Shown: positions 40,580 through 48,089 of the stretch, piece by piece
How positions within the stretch are numbered: position 1 is the first letter of the stretch
Layout of the letters: the number at the start of each line of letters is the position of its first letter
Assembly: GCA_023251515.1 (NCBI GenBank)
Contig: JAHEYQ010000010.1
Location: 1-48,089 of the forward strand
Length of the DNA: 48,089 nucleotides
Direction of reading: 5' to 3'
Origin: Bacteroidales bacterium
Lineage (GTDB): Bacteria; Bacteroidota; Bacteroidia; Bacteroidales; JACABE01
Made by a program: the position numbers and the translations under genes
Notes under the pieces: generated by a model
The model's database searches: none
Told to the model about the DNA's origin: nothing
The model's input: the letters and a program-made list of their open reading frames with translations, nothing else

Positions 40580-41212
40580 ATGATAAATGTATTGCTTATA
40601 ACATTTCTTATTACACTGTTTTACATGGCTATAGCAAACAGGATGCTTACATACATTAATGTACTTGCATTGCAGGGTGTTTTGCTTTTTTTCGTTGTGT
40701 TTTTACAACTTAACGAAATAAGTACTTTAAATCTGGTGCTTATTCTTCTGGAAACCATTGTATTTAAATCAATTGCAGTCCCTGTATTTCTGGCTTATGT
40801 TTTAAAGCGTAATAAAATTACCCGTGAAGCCGAACCTTTTTTACCCAATTTTGTATCGCTGATTATAACAACAGTTATTGTGGTGGTTACTATATTATTA
40901 GCAAATATTATCAAAGATACGCATCTGGATAAAATATTTTTTGTGGTGGCTTTGTCAACCTTATTTTTTGGTTTATACATTATTGCAACACGCCGGAAAA
41001 TTATTACCCATGTTATGGGTTATCTGGTAATTGAAAACGGTGTTTTTGTATTGTCACTTGCTGTAGGAAACGAAATGCCAATGCTTGTAAATCTGGGTAT
41101 TATGCTCGATATTTTTGCCAGTGTGCTGATTTTGGGTATCTTCCTGAATAAAATTGGTGATGTGTTTAAAAACATAGATGTCAATCAGTTAAGTAATTTA
41201 AAAGATTATTAA
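40580..41212 (+). CDS. HyfE-like (NuoK-related) membrane subunit
   Basis: The 210-residue protein has about six membrane segments and matches HyfE in length (216 in E. coli). It has the segment GYLVIENGVFVLSLAVG, with the intramembrane Glu of the NuoK-type path, and LVNLGIMLDIFASVLILGIFLNKI near the C-terminus. It couples the HyfC-like subunit to the antiporter-like subunits. It lies between the KilA-N gene and the hyfF-like gene (19 bases on each side). Confidence 0.85.
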   Translation: MINVLLITFLITLFYMAIANRMLTYINVLALQGVLLFFVVFLQLNEISTLNLVLILLETIVFKSIAVPVFLAYVLKRNKITREAEPFLPNFVSLIITTVIVVVTILLANIIKDTHLDKIFFVVALSTLFFGLYIIATRRKIITHVMGYLVIENGVFVLSLAVGNEMPMLVNLGIMLDIFASVLILGIFLNKIGDVFKNIDVNQLSNLKDY

Positions 41213-41231
41213 ATCAACTAATTTTAAAAAA

Positions 41232-42662
41232 ATGACACTCATATATCTTATAGTTGCCTTATTAATAGTAGTTTCACTTTTTGTAAATAAAAATAAATTA
41301 ATCAATATAAGTCTGATAAGTTTATTTGTATTTCTTCAGTGGTCTTACACCATTTATGCCTGTTTTCATTTCAGAAGTACTGAATTTGAATTTTTTACAT
41401 TCGATTCGCTGGGAGTATTACTACTTATTGTATTAAGTGTTATCAGCATTCCTGCTATGATTCACAGTTTAATATATTTAAAAAACAACAACGAAGAAAC
41501 ACCACAATCAAGAGGCATTTATTTTGCAGCTATAGTAGGATTAATTACAGCAATCGGAGCTGGATATTTATCCAATCATATTGCAGTTATCTGGATTTTT
41601 ACTGAACTGACTACGCTTTGTGCATCCGCACTTATCTATCACCATCGCAATAAGTTAGCTTTAGAAGGAACCTGGAAATATATTTTTATTTGTGCAATAA
41701 GTATAACATTTATCTTTATCGGGATTTTGTTTTTAAGTCTTTCATTACAACATGCCGGTTCCGATGATCTTTCTTTCAAAAATTTATTAGCCAACGCAAG
41801 TAAACTCAATCCATTCTGGCTTCAACTGGCTTTCTTATTTATCTTTACAGGCTTTACAGCAAAATTAGGTTTAGTTCCTATGTTTACTGCCGGAATTGAT
41901 GCCAAAGATAATGCTCCCGGACCCGCAGCAGCTTTACTTTCAAGTGTTCTGGTTAATCTGGGATTTGTGGGTATATTCAGGTTTTATATTATAGTGGCAA
42001 ACACATCTTTACATCAATGGGCAAATATGATTATCGGTATTGCTGCTGTATTATCTATTTTTGTAGCAACGGTTTATATGATTAAAGTTAAGAATATCAA
42101 GCGGATGTTTGCATATTCGGGTATCGAACATATGGGTTTGGTTATGCTGGGTATTGCAGCAGGAGGTATAGGCTATTATGCTGCTGTTCTGCATATTGTG
42201 CTGCATGCTTTAACAAAATCGAGTTTGTTTTTTCAATACAGTCAGTTAAAAAAAGTATTCCATACAAAAAATATTTATCATATAGGTAACTACTTCAAAT
42301 ACAATGCTACGGGTGCAATGGTTCTTTTGTTTGGTTTTATTTGTGCTACTGCTATGCCACCTTCAGGTTTATTTGTGAGTGAATTTCTGATTTTCAAATC
42401 GCTGTTTGCTGCAAATCAAGTTATTGTATTAATTCTTGTTTTATTACTTCTTACAATGATTATCTGGGCTTTTGGCAAAAATATGTTTAAAATGCTTTTT
42501 ATTCCTGTAATCGGGATGGATGAACAAAATGTCCCTTCAATTAGTCCATGGGAATCTGCAACACAGCTGATTTTACTTACAGCTTCTGTTTATCTGGGGT
42601 TAAATCCACCACAAGAATTTGTTCAGCTGATTAATGAAAGCATAATGCTTTTACCAATTTAA
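41232..42662 (+). CDS. HyfF/NuoN-like proton-translocating membrane subunit
   Basis: The 476-residue protein is a third antiporter-type subunit with about 14 membrane segments. Motifs: FTELTTLCASALIYH (pump Glu), FTGFTAKLGLVPMFTAGIDAKDNAPGPAAALLSS (Lys and helix break) and YSGIEHMGLVMLGIAAGG. The usual HTWLPDAH of NuoL/N is replaced by FTAGIDAKDNAPGPAA, the HyfF-type form. It is 12 bases upstream of the large-subunit gene. Confidence 0.9.
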   Translation: MTLIYLIVALLIVVSLFVNKNKLINISLISLFVFLQWSYTIYACFHFRSTEFEFFTFDSLGVLLLIVLSVISIPAMIHSLIYLKNNNEETPQSRGIYFAAIVGLITAIGAGYLSNHIAVIWIFTELTTLCASALIYHHRNKLALEGTWKYIFICAISITFIFIGILFLSLSLQHAGSDDLSFKNLLANASKLNPFWLQLAFLFIFTGFTAKLGLVPMFTAGIDAKDNAPGPAAALLSSVLVNLGFVGIFRFYIIVANTSLHQWANMIIGIAAVLSIFVATVYMIKVKNIKRMFAYSGIEHMGLVMLGIAAGGIGYYAAVLHIVLHALTKSSLFFQYSQLKKVFHTKNIYHIGNYFKYNATGAMVLLFGFICATAMPPSGLFVSEFLIFKSLFAANQVIVLILVLLLLTMIIWAFGKNMFKMLFIPVIGMDEQNVPSISPWESATQLILLTASVYLGLNPPQEFVQLINESIMLLPI

Positions 42663-42674
42663 AAAATATTTAAA

Positions 42675-44171
42675 ATGAATTATATTTCGGTTTTTAATAA
42701 TCAACGTATTGACATACAGCAAATTCCTGAAATAACTTATGAGTTGTTTTTTGAGTTAAATACAGGATTTATTGACGAACATTCTGAAAGACATTGTGTA
42801 AATTATTTCGGGTATAAAATTTCGGATAAAATCAAGCTAATATGCTGTATTGCTGATGATAATACGCATGAAATATTTGTTTCTTCCTGTATAGTCGAAT
42901 CTTCAGCCACATTAAAAGCTTTTACTTCAAAACTTTTATGTTTTGAAAAATTTGAAAGAGAAATTCACGAGAACTTTGGAATTCAATTTATTGGACATCC
43001 TTGGCTAAAACCGCTCCGTTATCCGTTTAATCGCTTCGATAAAACGCAAACCATTTCAAATTATCCTTTCTATTCTATTGATAGTGAGGAGTTACATGAA
43101 GTAGGTGTAGGTCCGATTCATGCCGGAGTTATTGAACCCGGGCATTTTCGCTTTATTTGTAATGGTGAGCAAATTTTGCATCTCGAAATCCAGTTAGGCT
43201 ATCAACATAGAGGAATTGAGCAATTGTTTCTTGAGAAGAAAAATTTACTTCAAAAGACTATATTGGCCGAAAGCATTGCAGGAGATACAGTTGCGGGACA
43301 TACCACTGCATTTTCTCATATCTGGGAAAGCCTGTGCGGGTATAAATCGTCAAGAGATATAGAGTTTTCCCGCACTTTGGCATTGGAGTTAGAACGAATA
43401 GCAATACATACGGGAGATTTAAGTGCTGTTTGCACCGATATTGCCTATCAGTTAGGCAGTTCAGTTTTTGGAAGGCTAAGAACACCAATCGTGAATTTTA
43501 TGCAGGAATGGTGTGGCAATCGTTTGTCGAAAGGTTTGATACGACCCGGAAAAAATCTGTTTCCGTTTACAAAAGAATTAGCAAACCGATTGTATGCAGT
43601 TTTAAATACATTTGAGACCGATTTTGACGAAATGTGTAATCAATTATTCAAATTGCCAAGTGCTTTATCCCGTTTCGAAAGAACCGGTGTGGTTTCATAT
43701 AACGATGTTTTATCAGTTGGAACGGTCGGATTATCAGCTCGTATGAGCAATCTGAACAGAGATATCCGTTTATCTCATCCGTATAGTCTTTATAATGAGT
43801 TGATTCACGAGCCAATTACAAAACGGCATGGAGATGTTTATTCACGGGTCCAGATACGAAAACTTGAAGTTAAACAATCTATTGAACACATTCGCAAATT
43901 GTTGGAAAATGTTCCTGAATTTGAAGTTGGGAATACTATGAAAACACCTGAGCCGAGTTCTTTTACAATATCGCTTGTTGAAGGCTGGCGTGGAGAAATC
44001 TGTCATTGTGCAATAACTGATGAAAATGGTGATTTACTGCATTATAAAGTAAAAGATCCTTCATTTCACAACTGGATGGCTTTGGCTTTATCGGTTAGAA
44101 ACAATGAAATATCTGATTTTCCGATTTGTAACAAGAGTTTTAATTTATCCTATTGCGGGCACGATTTGTAA
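42675..44171 (+). CDS. HyfG-like large subunit (NuoCD fold) lacking all NiFe cysteines
   Basis: The 498-residue protein has an N-terminal NuoC-like part (about 1-125, with ENFGIQFIGHPWLKPLRYP) and a NuoD/hydrogenase-large-subunit part. Recognisable segments are GPIHAGVIEPGHFRF, LEIQLGYQHRGIEQLF, DLSAVCTDIAYQLGSSVFGRLR and VEGWRGEICHC. At the first NiFe motif (RVCGICG in HyfG) the sequence is SIAGDTVAGHT, so both Cys are gone (Ala202, Thr205). At the second (DPCxxC) it reads DPSFHN, with both Cys gone (Ser463, Asn466). It therefore cannot hold a NiFe site. This matches the Ehr (energy-converting hydrogenase-related) group, whose substrate is unknown. Confidence 0.9.
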   Translation: MNYISVFNNQRIDIQQIPEITYELFFELNTGFIDEHSERHCVNYFGYKISDKIKLICCIADDNTHEIFVSSCIVESSATLKAFTSKLLCFEKFEREIHENFGIQFIGHPWLKPLRYPFNRFDKTQTISNYPFYSIDSEELHEVGVGPIHAGVIEPGHFRFICNGEQILHLEIQLGYQHRGIEQLFLEKKNLLQKTILAESIAGDTVAGHTTAFSHIWESLCGYKSSRDIEFSRTLALELERIAIHTGDLSAVCTDIAYQLGSSVFGRLRTPIVNFMQEWCGNRLSKGLIRPGKNLFPFTKELANRLYAVLNTFETDFDEMCNQLFKLPSALSRFERTGVVSYNDVLSVGTVGLSARMSNLNRDIRLSHPYSLYNELIHEPITKRHGDVYSRVQIRKLEVKQSIEHIRKLLENVPEFEVGNTMKTPEPSSFTISLVEGWRGEICHCAITDENGDLLHYKVKDPSFHNWMALALSVRNNEISDFPICNKSFNLSYCGHDL

Positions 44172-44187
44172 AAAGAAGAGGAATTTT

Positions 44188-44937
44188 ATGATTAACAATT
44201 TAAAAATTTTATACCATCAAGGTAAACAATATATTCCGGATGTATGCACAGCAAAAGTTCCCGGAATATTCAGAGGGCGACCAGTAATCAGTAGTGAAAA
44301 TGTGGATGAGGAAAAAATAGTGGATGTTTGTCCGATGCAGGCAATTTCTAAAAATCCGTTGGCAATTGATTTAGGCAAATGTAATTTTTGCGGTGAGTGT
44401 GCCATGCAATTCCCCGAAAAAATTAGTTTTACAAAAGACTATAAATTAGCTACTAACGAACGTAAAAGATTGATTGTAAAAGAAGGTGATGAAAAACCGA
44501 TTGAAGTAAATACGGAAAGTGTTCGTAATGAAATTCACAAATTATTTGGCAAGTCATTAAAATTAAGACAGATAAGTGCCGGTGGTGATAATAGCTGCGA
44601 ATGGGAACTCAATGCTGCCAATAATGTTCAGTTTGACATGAGTCGATTTGGGATTGAGTTTGTTGCTTCGCCACGACATGCTGATGGGATAGCCATTACC
44701 GGACCTATTTCTGAAAATATGGCTGAAGCCGTTCAGATTTGTTATGATGCAGTTCCTGAACCCAAAATAATTGTTTTGGTTGGAACCGATGCAATTAGCG
44801 GAGGTGTTTTTGCTGATAGTAAAGCGATTAACAGAAGTTTTCTGAATAAATATCATATCGATCTTTATATTCCCGGAAATCCGGCTCATCCTTTAACTAT
44901 TATAAATGGATTATTGGATTTGACCAGAAAACTCTAA
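44188..44937 (+). CDS. Ferredoxin-NuoB-like fusion small subunit with degenerate cluster site
   Basis: The ATG at 44188 follows an AGAGGA Shine-Dalgarno-like site and gives 249 residues. The longer frame would overlap the upstream gene. The N-terminal ferredoxin part has Cys48 (VDVCP) and Cys65/68/71 (CNFCGEC), enough for one [4Fe-4S] cluster; the second cluster of NuoI-type proteins is missing. The NuoB/HyfI-like part has GGDNSCEWE, SPRHADGIAITGP, VGTDAISGGVF and IPGNPAHP. Against HyfI (GGCNGCEIE, GACGNSGG, IPGCPPTP), three of four cluster Cys are changed (Asp134, Asp201, Asn231) and only Cys137 stays. It is the last gene of the operon. Confidence 0.88.
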   Translation: MINNLKILYHQGKQYIPDVCTAKVPGIFRGRPVISSENVDEEKIVDVCPMQAISKNPLAIDLGKCNFCGECAMQFPEKISFTKDYKLATNERKRLIVKEGDEKPIEVNTESVRNEIHKLFGKSLKLRQISAGGDNSCEWELNAANNVQFDMSRFGIEFVASPRHADGIAITGPISENMAEAVQICYDAVPEPKIIVLVGTDAISGGVFADSKAINRSFLNKYHIDLYIPGNPAHPLTIINGLLDLTRKL

Positions 44938-45006
44938 AAAATTAAGGATGAAAAAATTAAAAAAACGCATAAAATGAAAATTATCAACAAATTTCTGTTG
45001 GTAAAT

Positions 45007-45037
45007 TTTGTTATATAAAAAAATAATACTAATTTTG
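45007..45037 (+). promoter_or_regulatory. Consensus promoter of the ribosomal protein operon
   Basis: TTTG at 45007-45010, a 19-base spacer and TAATTTTG at 45030-45037 match the Bacteroidota consensus exactly. Transcription would start near 45044. The leader of about 50 bases contains CCCTT/AAGGG (45043-45057), which could form a short hairpin, possibly part of an L13 autoregulatory leader. Confidence 0.8.
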
Positions 45038-45093
45038 CACTCCCTTTTTGGGAAGGGTATATATTAGCGAAAAAGAAATATTTATACAAACAA

Positions 45094-45549
45094 ATGGATA
45101 CATTAAGTTATAAAACAGTGTCAGCAAACAAGGAAACCGTAAAAAAAGAGTGGATTCTGATAGATGCTGAAAATGAAGTTCTGGGACGTTTGGCATCAAA
45201 AGTTGCTAACGTATTGAGAGGAAAAAACAAACCCAGCTTTACACCTCATGTTGACTGTGGTGATAATGTAGTTATCATAAACGCTGAAAAAGTCAGATTA
45301 ACCGGCAACAAGATGAACGATAAAGTTTATGTTCGCCATACAGGTTTTCCTGGAGGACAACGTTTTGCTACACCTAAAGTATTACTTGCACATAAACCTA
45401 TTACCGTAATAGAAAAAGCAGTAAAAGGTATGTTACCAAAAAACACTTTAGGAAGTGCATTATACAAAAATTTACATGTTTATGCCGGTACCGAACATCC
45501 ACATCAGGCACAAACTCCAAAAGCAACAAATTTAAATACAATAAAGTAA
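45094..45549 (+). CDS. rplM: 50S ribosomal protein L13
   Basis: The 151-residue protein has the L13 signature: KKEWILIDAENEVLGRLASKVANVLRGK near the N-terminus, DNVVIINAEKVRLTGNK, YVRHTGFPGG and VKGMLPKNTLG. It binds 23S rRNA early in 50S assembly. It is 1 base upstream of rpsI, the usual pair. It is first in the rplM-rpsI-rpsB-tsf order typical of the phylum. Confidence 0.98.
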   Translation: MDTLSYKTVSANKETVKKEWILIDAENEVLGRLASKVANVLRGKNKPSFTPHVDCGDNVVIINAEKVRLTGNKMNDKVYVRHTGFPGGQRFATPKVLLAHKPITVIEKAVKGMLPKNTLGSALYKNLHVYAGTEHPHQAQTPKATNLNTIK

Positions 45550-45550
45550 C

Positions 45551-45940
45551 ATGGAAGTAATCAATACAATAGGAAGAAGAAAAACTGCTGTTGCACGTAT
45601 TTACATGAAACCTGGAAGTGGTATTATCACTATCAATAATAGAGATTACAAAGAGTACTTCTGCACCGGAACTTTGCAATATATCGTTACACAACCTTTC
45701 GAAATCTTAGGAATTCAAGGAACTTATGATGTAAAAGCAAATCTTGATGGTGGTGGAATTACCGGACAAGCTGAAGCATTACGCTTAGCTATATCTCGTG
45801 CATTATGCGAAATTGATAATGAAGCTAATCGCCCACCTCTGAAATCTAAAGGATTAATGAAAAGAGATCCAAGAATGGTTGAACGTAAAAAACCGGGTCA
45901 GAAAAAAGCACGTAAAAAATTCCAATTCAGTAAACGTTAA
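45551..45940 (+). CDS. rpsI: 30S ribosomal protein S9
   Basis: The 129-residue protein starts MEVINTIGRRKTAVARIYMKPG, with the S9 motif GGGITGQAEALRLAISRAL in the middle. It ends in the conserved basic tail KKPGQKKARKKFQFSKR, which reaches the P-site tRNA. One base separates it from rplM. Confidence 0.98.
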   Translation: MEVINTIGRRKTAVARIYMKPGSGIITINNRDYKEYFCTGTLQYIVTQPFEILGIQGTYDVKANLDGGGITGQAEALRLAISRALCEIDNEANRPPLKSKGLMKRDPRMVERKKPGQKKARKKFQFSKR

Positions 45941-46045
45941 TGACTTCATACTACGTTTAGTATCTAAATTATCAAGACTCTTAAACATCAGACTACTTGG
46001 TAATTGTCTTTAATGGAAAGTAAACAATCAAAAAAAATTATTTAA
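45941..46045 (+). promoter_or_regulatory. Spacer before rpsB, possible S2 leader
   Basis: A 105-base gap inside an otherwise tight ribosomal cluster. It contains no terminator with a T-tract. rpsB leaders are autoregulated in several bacteria; I see no clear promoter or stable stem here, so this is only a candidate. Confidence 0.25.
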
Positions 46046-46963
46046 ATGTCAAGAGTAAATTTCGATCAATTATTAGATGCAGGTGTACATTTTGGTCACT
46101 TGAAAAGAAAATGGAATCCTAAAATGGCTCCATACATCTTTATGGAACGTAATGGTATCCATATCATTGATTTACATAAAACTGTTGCAAAAGTTGACGA
46201 AGCTGCAGCAGCACTAAAACAAATAGCAAAATCAGGAAAAAAAATTCTTTTTGTTGCAACAAAAAAACAAGCTAAAGAAATTGTTGCTGAACAAGTTAAA
46301 AGAGTAAACATGCCTTATGTAACTGAGCGTTGGCCAGGAGGTATGTTAACTAATTTTGCAACTATTCGTAAAGCAGTTAAAAAAATGTCATCAATCGACA
46401 GAATGATGACAGACAAATCATATACTGATATTTCTAAAAGAGAAAGACTTCAAATTAGCCGTGAAAGAGCTAAATTAGAAAAAAACTTAGGTAGTATTTC
46501 TGATTTAAATCGCTTACCATCAGCTATTTTTATTATCGATATCAATAAAGAACACATTGCTGTTGCTGAAGCCAGAAGATTAAACATCCCTACATTTGCA
46601 TTGGTTGATACCAATACAAATCCTGATTTAATCGACTTCCCGATTCCTGCAAATGATGATGCTTCAAAATCAATTAATGTAATTTTAGAGGCTGTTGTTA
46701 ATGCTATCGATGAAGGATTAAGCGAAAGAAAATTCGACAAAGACAAAAAAGCTAACGATGATGCAGACGATTCAGATGATTTTGATGCAAACAATCGTAG
46801 TGGAGCTGATCTTGACGAAGATGAAGAAGCTGAAGAACTCAGAAGAAAAAATGCAAAAAAATTGAAGGAAGAAGAAGATGGTATGGCTGATGGTTCTAAA
46901 AGACCTCGCAAACCAATGGCTGCTAAACCTTCAGGTTTAAAGAAAAAACCATTAGGCAAATAA
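46046..46963 (+). CDS. rpsB: 30S ribosomal protein S2 with long charged C-terminal tail
   Basis: The 305-residue protein begins MSRVNFDQLLDAGVHFGHLKRKWNPKM, a canonical S2 start, and contains ERWPGGMLTNFATIRKAVKK and FALVDTNTNPDLIDFPIPANDD. The core ends at about residue 228. A tail of roughly 75 residues follows, first acidic (DDADDSDDFDANN, DEDEEAEEL) and then basic (GSKRPRKPMAAKPSGLKKKPLGK). S2 is normally about 240-270 residues; Bacteroidota versions are often extended. It precedes tsf, the universal partner. Confidence 0.97.
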   Translation: MSRVNFDQLLDAGVHFGHLKRKWNPKMAPYIFMERNGIHIIDLHKTVAKVDEAAAALKQIAKSGKKILFVATKKQAKEIVAEQVKRVNMPYVTERWPGGMLTNFATIRKAVKKMSSIDRMMTDKSYTDISKRERLQISRERAKLEKNLGSISDLNRLPSAIFIIDINKEHIAVAEARRLNIPTFALVDTNTNPDLIDFPIPANDDASKSINVILEAVVNAIDEGLSERKFDKDKKANDDADDSDDFDANNRSGADLDEDEEAEELRRKNAKKLKEEEDGMADGSKRPRKPMAAKPSGLKKKPLGK

Positions 46964-46992
46964 ATTAAAAAACCTTTTTAAATCATTATAAA

Positions 46993-47817
46993 ATGGCTAT
47001 TACTGCTGCTGAAGTAAACAAACTAAGACAAATGACCGGTGCTGGCATGATGGATTGCAAAAATGCATTGGTTGAAAATGATGGCGATTTCGATAAAGCT
47101 ATCGATTTTTTAAGAAAAAAAGGTCAGAAATTAGCTAGTAAAAGAGCTGACAGAGATGCTAACGAAGGTGTTGTTTTGGCTAAAGCCAATGAAGCAAGAA
47201 CTTTTGCTGCTATCATTATGATAAATTGCGAAACTGACTTCGTTGCTAAAAACGAAGATTTCGTAAATTTCTGCCAATCTGTACTTGATTTGGCTATCGA
47301 AAAAATGCCAAAAACAGACGAAGAACTTAAATCATTAAGCATAAATGGTATTACTGTTGCTGAATTATTAACTGATCAGGTTGGTAAAATTGGTGAAAAA
47401 ATAGATTTAACTCACTATAGTATTATTGAAGGTCCAATGAATTTTGCTTACAACCACCATGGTAATCGTTTGGCAACTATCGTTGGTTTCAACAAAGCTT
47501 GTGATGAAAATCTAGGTAAAGATATCGCTATGCAGATTGCATCTATGTCTCCTGTAGCTATTGATAAAGAAGCTGTATCTCAAGAAACTATTGAAAAAGA
47601 ACTTGAAATCTACAGAGACTTAATCCGTCAGGAAGGAAAACCAGAAAATATGGTTGAACAAATTGCTCAAGGAAAATTAAATAAATTTTTCAAAGAAAGC
47701 ACTTTGTTAAATCAGGATTTTATTAAAGATGGCAAAAAAAGTGTAGGTCAATATATCAAAGAAAATGATAAAGATCTTACCGTTAATGCATTCTATAGAT
47801 TAATGTTAGGTGCTTAA
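46993..47817 (+). CDS. tsf: Translation elongation factor Ts
   Basis: EF-Ts regenerates EF-Tu-GTP. The 274-residue protein shows the N-terminal UBA-like domain (EVNKLRQMTGAGMMDCKNALVENDGDFDKAIDFLRKKG-type, about 1-50). The core with MINCETDFVAKNEDF (about 76-90) and the C-terminal EGKPENMVEQIAQGKLNKFFKE follow. Length is normal. It follows rpsB by 29 bases and ends at a strong terminator. Confidence 0.98.
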   Translation: MAITAAEVNKLRQMTGAGMMDCKNALVENDGDFDKAIDFLRKKGQKLASKRADRDANEGVVLAKANEARTFAAIIMINCETDFVAKNEDFVNFCQSVLDLAIEKMPKTDEELKSLSINGITVAELLTDQVGKIGEKIDLTHYSIIEGPMNFAYNHHGNRLATIVGFNKACDENLGKDIAMQIASMSPVAIDKEAVSQETIEKELEIYRDLIRQEGKPENMVEQIAQGKLNKFFKESTLLNQDFIKDGKKSVGQYIKENDKDLTVNAFYRLMLGA

Positions 47818-47835
47818 TTAAAACACTAAAATATA

Positions 47836-47867
47836 AAAAGCTGTTCAGAAATGAGCAGCTTTTTTTT
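47836..47867 (+). terminator. Rho-independent terminator of the ribosomal protein-tsf operon
   Basis: AAAAGCTGTTC (47836-47846) pairs with GAGCAGCTTTT (47853-47863), one G-U pair, six-base loop, followed by further T. It lies 18 bases beyond the tsf stop. Confidence 0.9.
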
Positions 47868-47924
47868 ATTCTTTACCCAACGCTTTAAAAACATTTACGT
47901 CATAAGGATGTAATTATCAAAATT

Positions 47925-48089
47925 ATGAAGAATTTTTATTTTTTTTATTTACTGCTTTTAATCTTTATAATAGGGATAAGTTGTTCAAAACTTGAAGATT
48001 ATTCAAATAATCAGAAAGTAGTTATCAAATTAGACCAATTAACAGATGAACTAATAGAGAAAAAAAAAATACCGGGCTTAATCATTTCA
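47925..48089 (+). CDS. Lipoprotein, serine-hydrolase/beta-lactamase-like (3' end outside window)
   Basis: From the ATG at 47925 the frame stays open for 55 codons to the window edge. It encodes a lipoprotein signal (MKNFYFFYLLLL, then IIGISC, Cys at residue 20). The mature start ends LDQLTDELIEKKKIPGLIIS. The last part is the usual opening of class C beta-lactamase-like serine hydrolases (a helix ending in xIPGxxxxV). The SxxK catalytic site would lie beyond the window. Probably an envelope-anchored esterase or peptidase-like enzyme; the family call rests on one short motif. Confidence 0.6.
   Translation, partial: MKNFYFFYLLLLIFIIGISCSKLEDYSNNQKVVIKLDQLTDELIEKKKIPGLIIS

Noticed and set aside
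42675..44171. Functional NiFe hydrogenase large subunit
   Set aside because: All four metal-binding Cys are absent, so hydrogenase activity at a NiFe centre cannot be claimed.
46450..46959. 169-residue Ser-rich frame on the minus strand opposite rpsB
   Set aside because: It mirrors the Lys/Glu/Asp codons of the S2 tail; no promoter or start context, and S2 is certain.

Overview
The window is chromosomal DNA of an anaerobic, fermentative member of the Bacteroidota, probably near the Bacteroidales/Marinilabiliales. The evidence is low GC, TAnnTTTG-type -7 promoter elements with weak Shine-Dalgarno sites, the gene order rplM-rpsI-rpsB-tsf, an acpP-fabF-rnc cluster, a C-terminal PID-type sorting signal, YqaA-type VTT proteins and RprXY-like two-component genes. 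I see no rRNA, tRNA, CRISPR array or transposase.

Layout. 1-1620: a small PID-CTERM exported protein, a mostly empty stretch with a few hairpins, one orphan gene and a nested-palindrome (MITE-like) element. 1618-8471 (minus): zinc-ribbon protein, TerC-family protein, two VTT membrane proteins, small membrane and secreted proteins, and a large exported protein paired with a lipoprotein. 8729-10986 (minus): rnc, fabF, acpP. 11267-14474: zinc-ribbon protein and purN (plus), then an RNA methyltransferase, a FlK-like thioesterase, OsmC and a Cys/Lys-rich secreted protein (minus). 14691-16718 (plus): a two-component system whose sensor has a Cys-rich periplasmic loop. Two PhoP-box-like direct-repeat sites lie between it and the divergent Cys-rich gene.

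16893-28216 (minus) is the most remarkable region. An eight-gene operon encodes an Fe-alcohol dehydrogenase, a stand-alone Rex-like DNA-binding domain, a thioredoxin-like [2Fe-2S] protein, a PAS-containing sensory-type [FeFe] hydrogenase, a SpoIIE/PP2C phosphatase, a second [2Fe-2S] protein, AdhE and a group-B-like [FeFe] hydrogenase. It is preceded by a consensus sigma-54 promoter. Two 17-bp palindromes (half-site TGTTCRA, centres 53 bp apart) lie upstream, next to the gene for a GAF-PAS-AAA+-Fis sigma-54 activator. This looks like a complete control circuit for ethanol and hydrogen fermentation.

28294-34483 (minus): LysM/periplasmic-binding protein, guaA, M23 peptidase and an MFS transporter. 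34813-44937 (plus): an energy-converting-hydrogenase-related (Ehr/Hyf-like) membrane complex. Its large subunit lacks all four NiFe cysteines and its small subunit lacks three of four cluster cysteines. A KilA-N-domain gene sits between the HyfC-like and HyfE-like genes. 45094-47817 (plus): rplM, rpsI, rpsB and tsf behind a consensus promoter, closed by a terminator. The window ends inside a lipoprotein gene of the serine-hydrolase/beta-lactamase type.

Start codons were moved to the first sensible ATG where the longest open frame begins at TTG or upstream of a clear signal peptide (acpP, rnc, the HyfI-like gene and others). No similarity search was possible; family calls rest on motif recognition.
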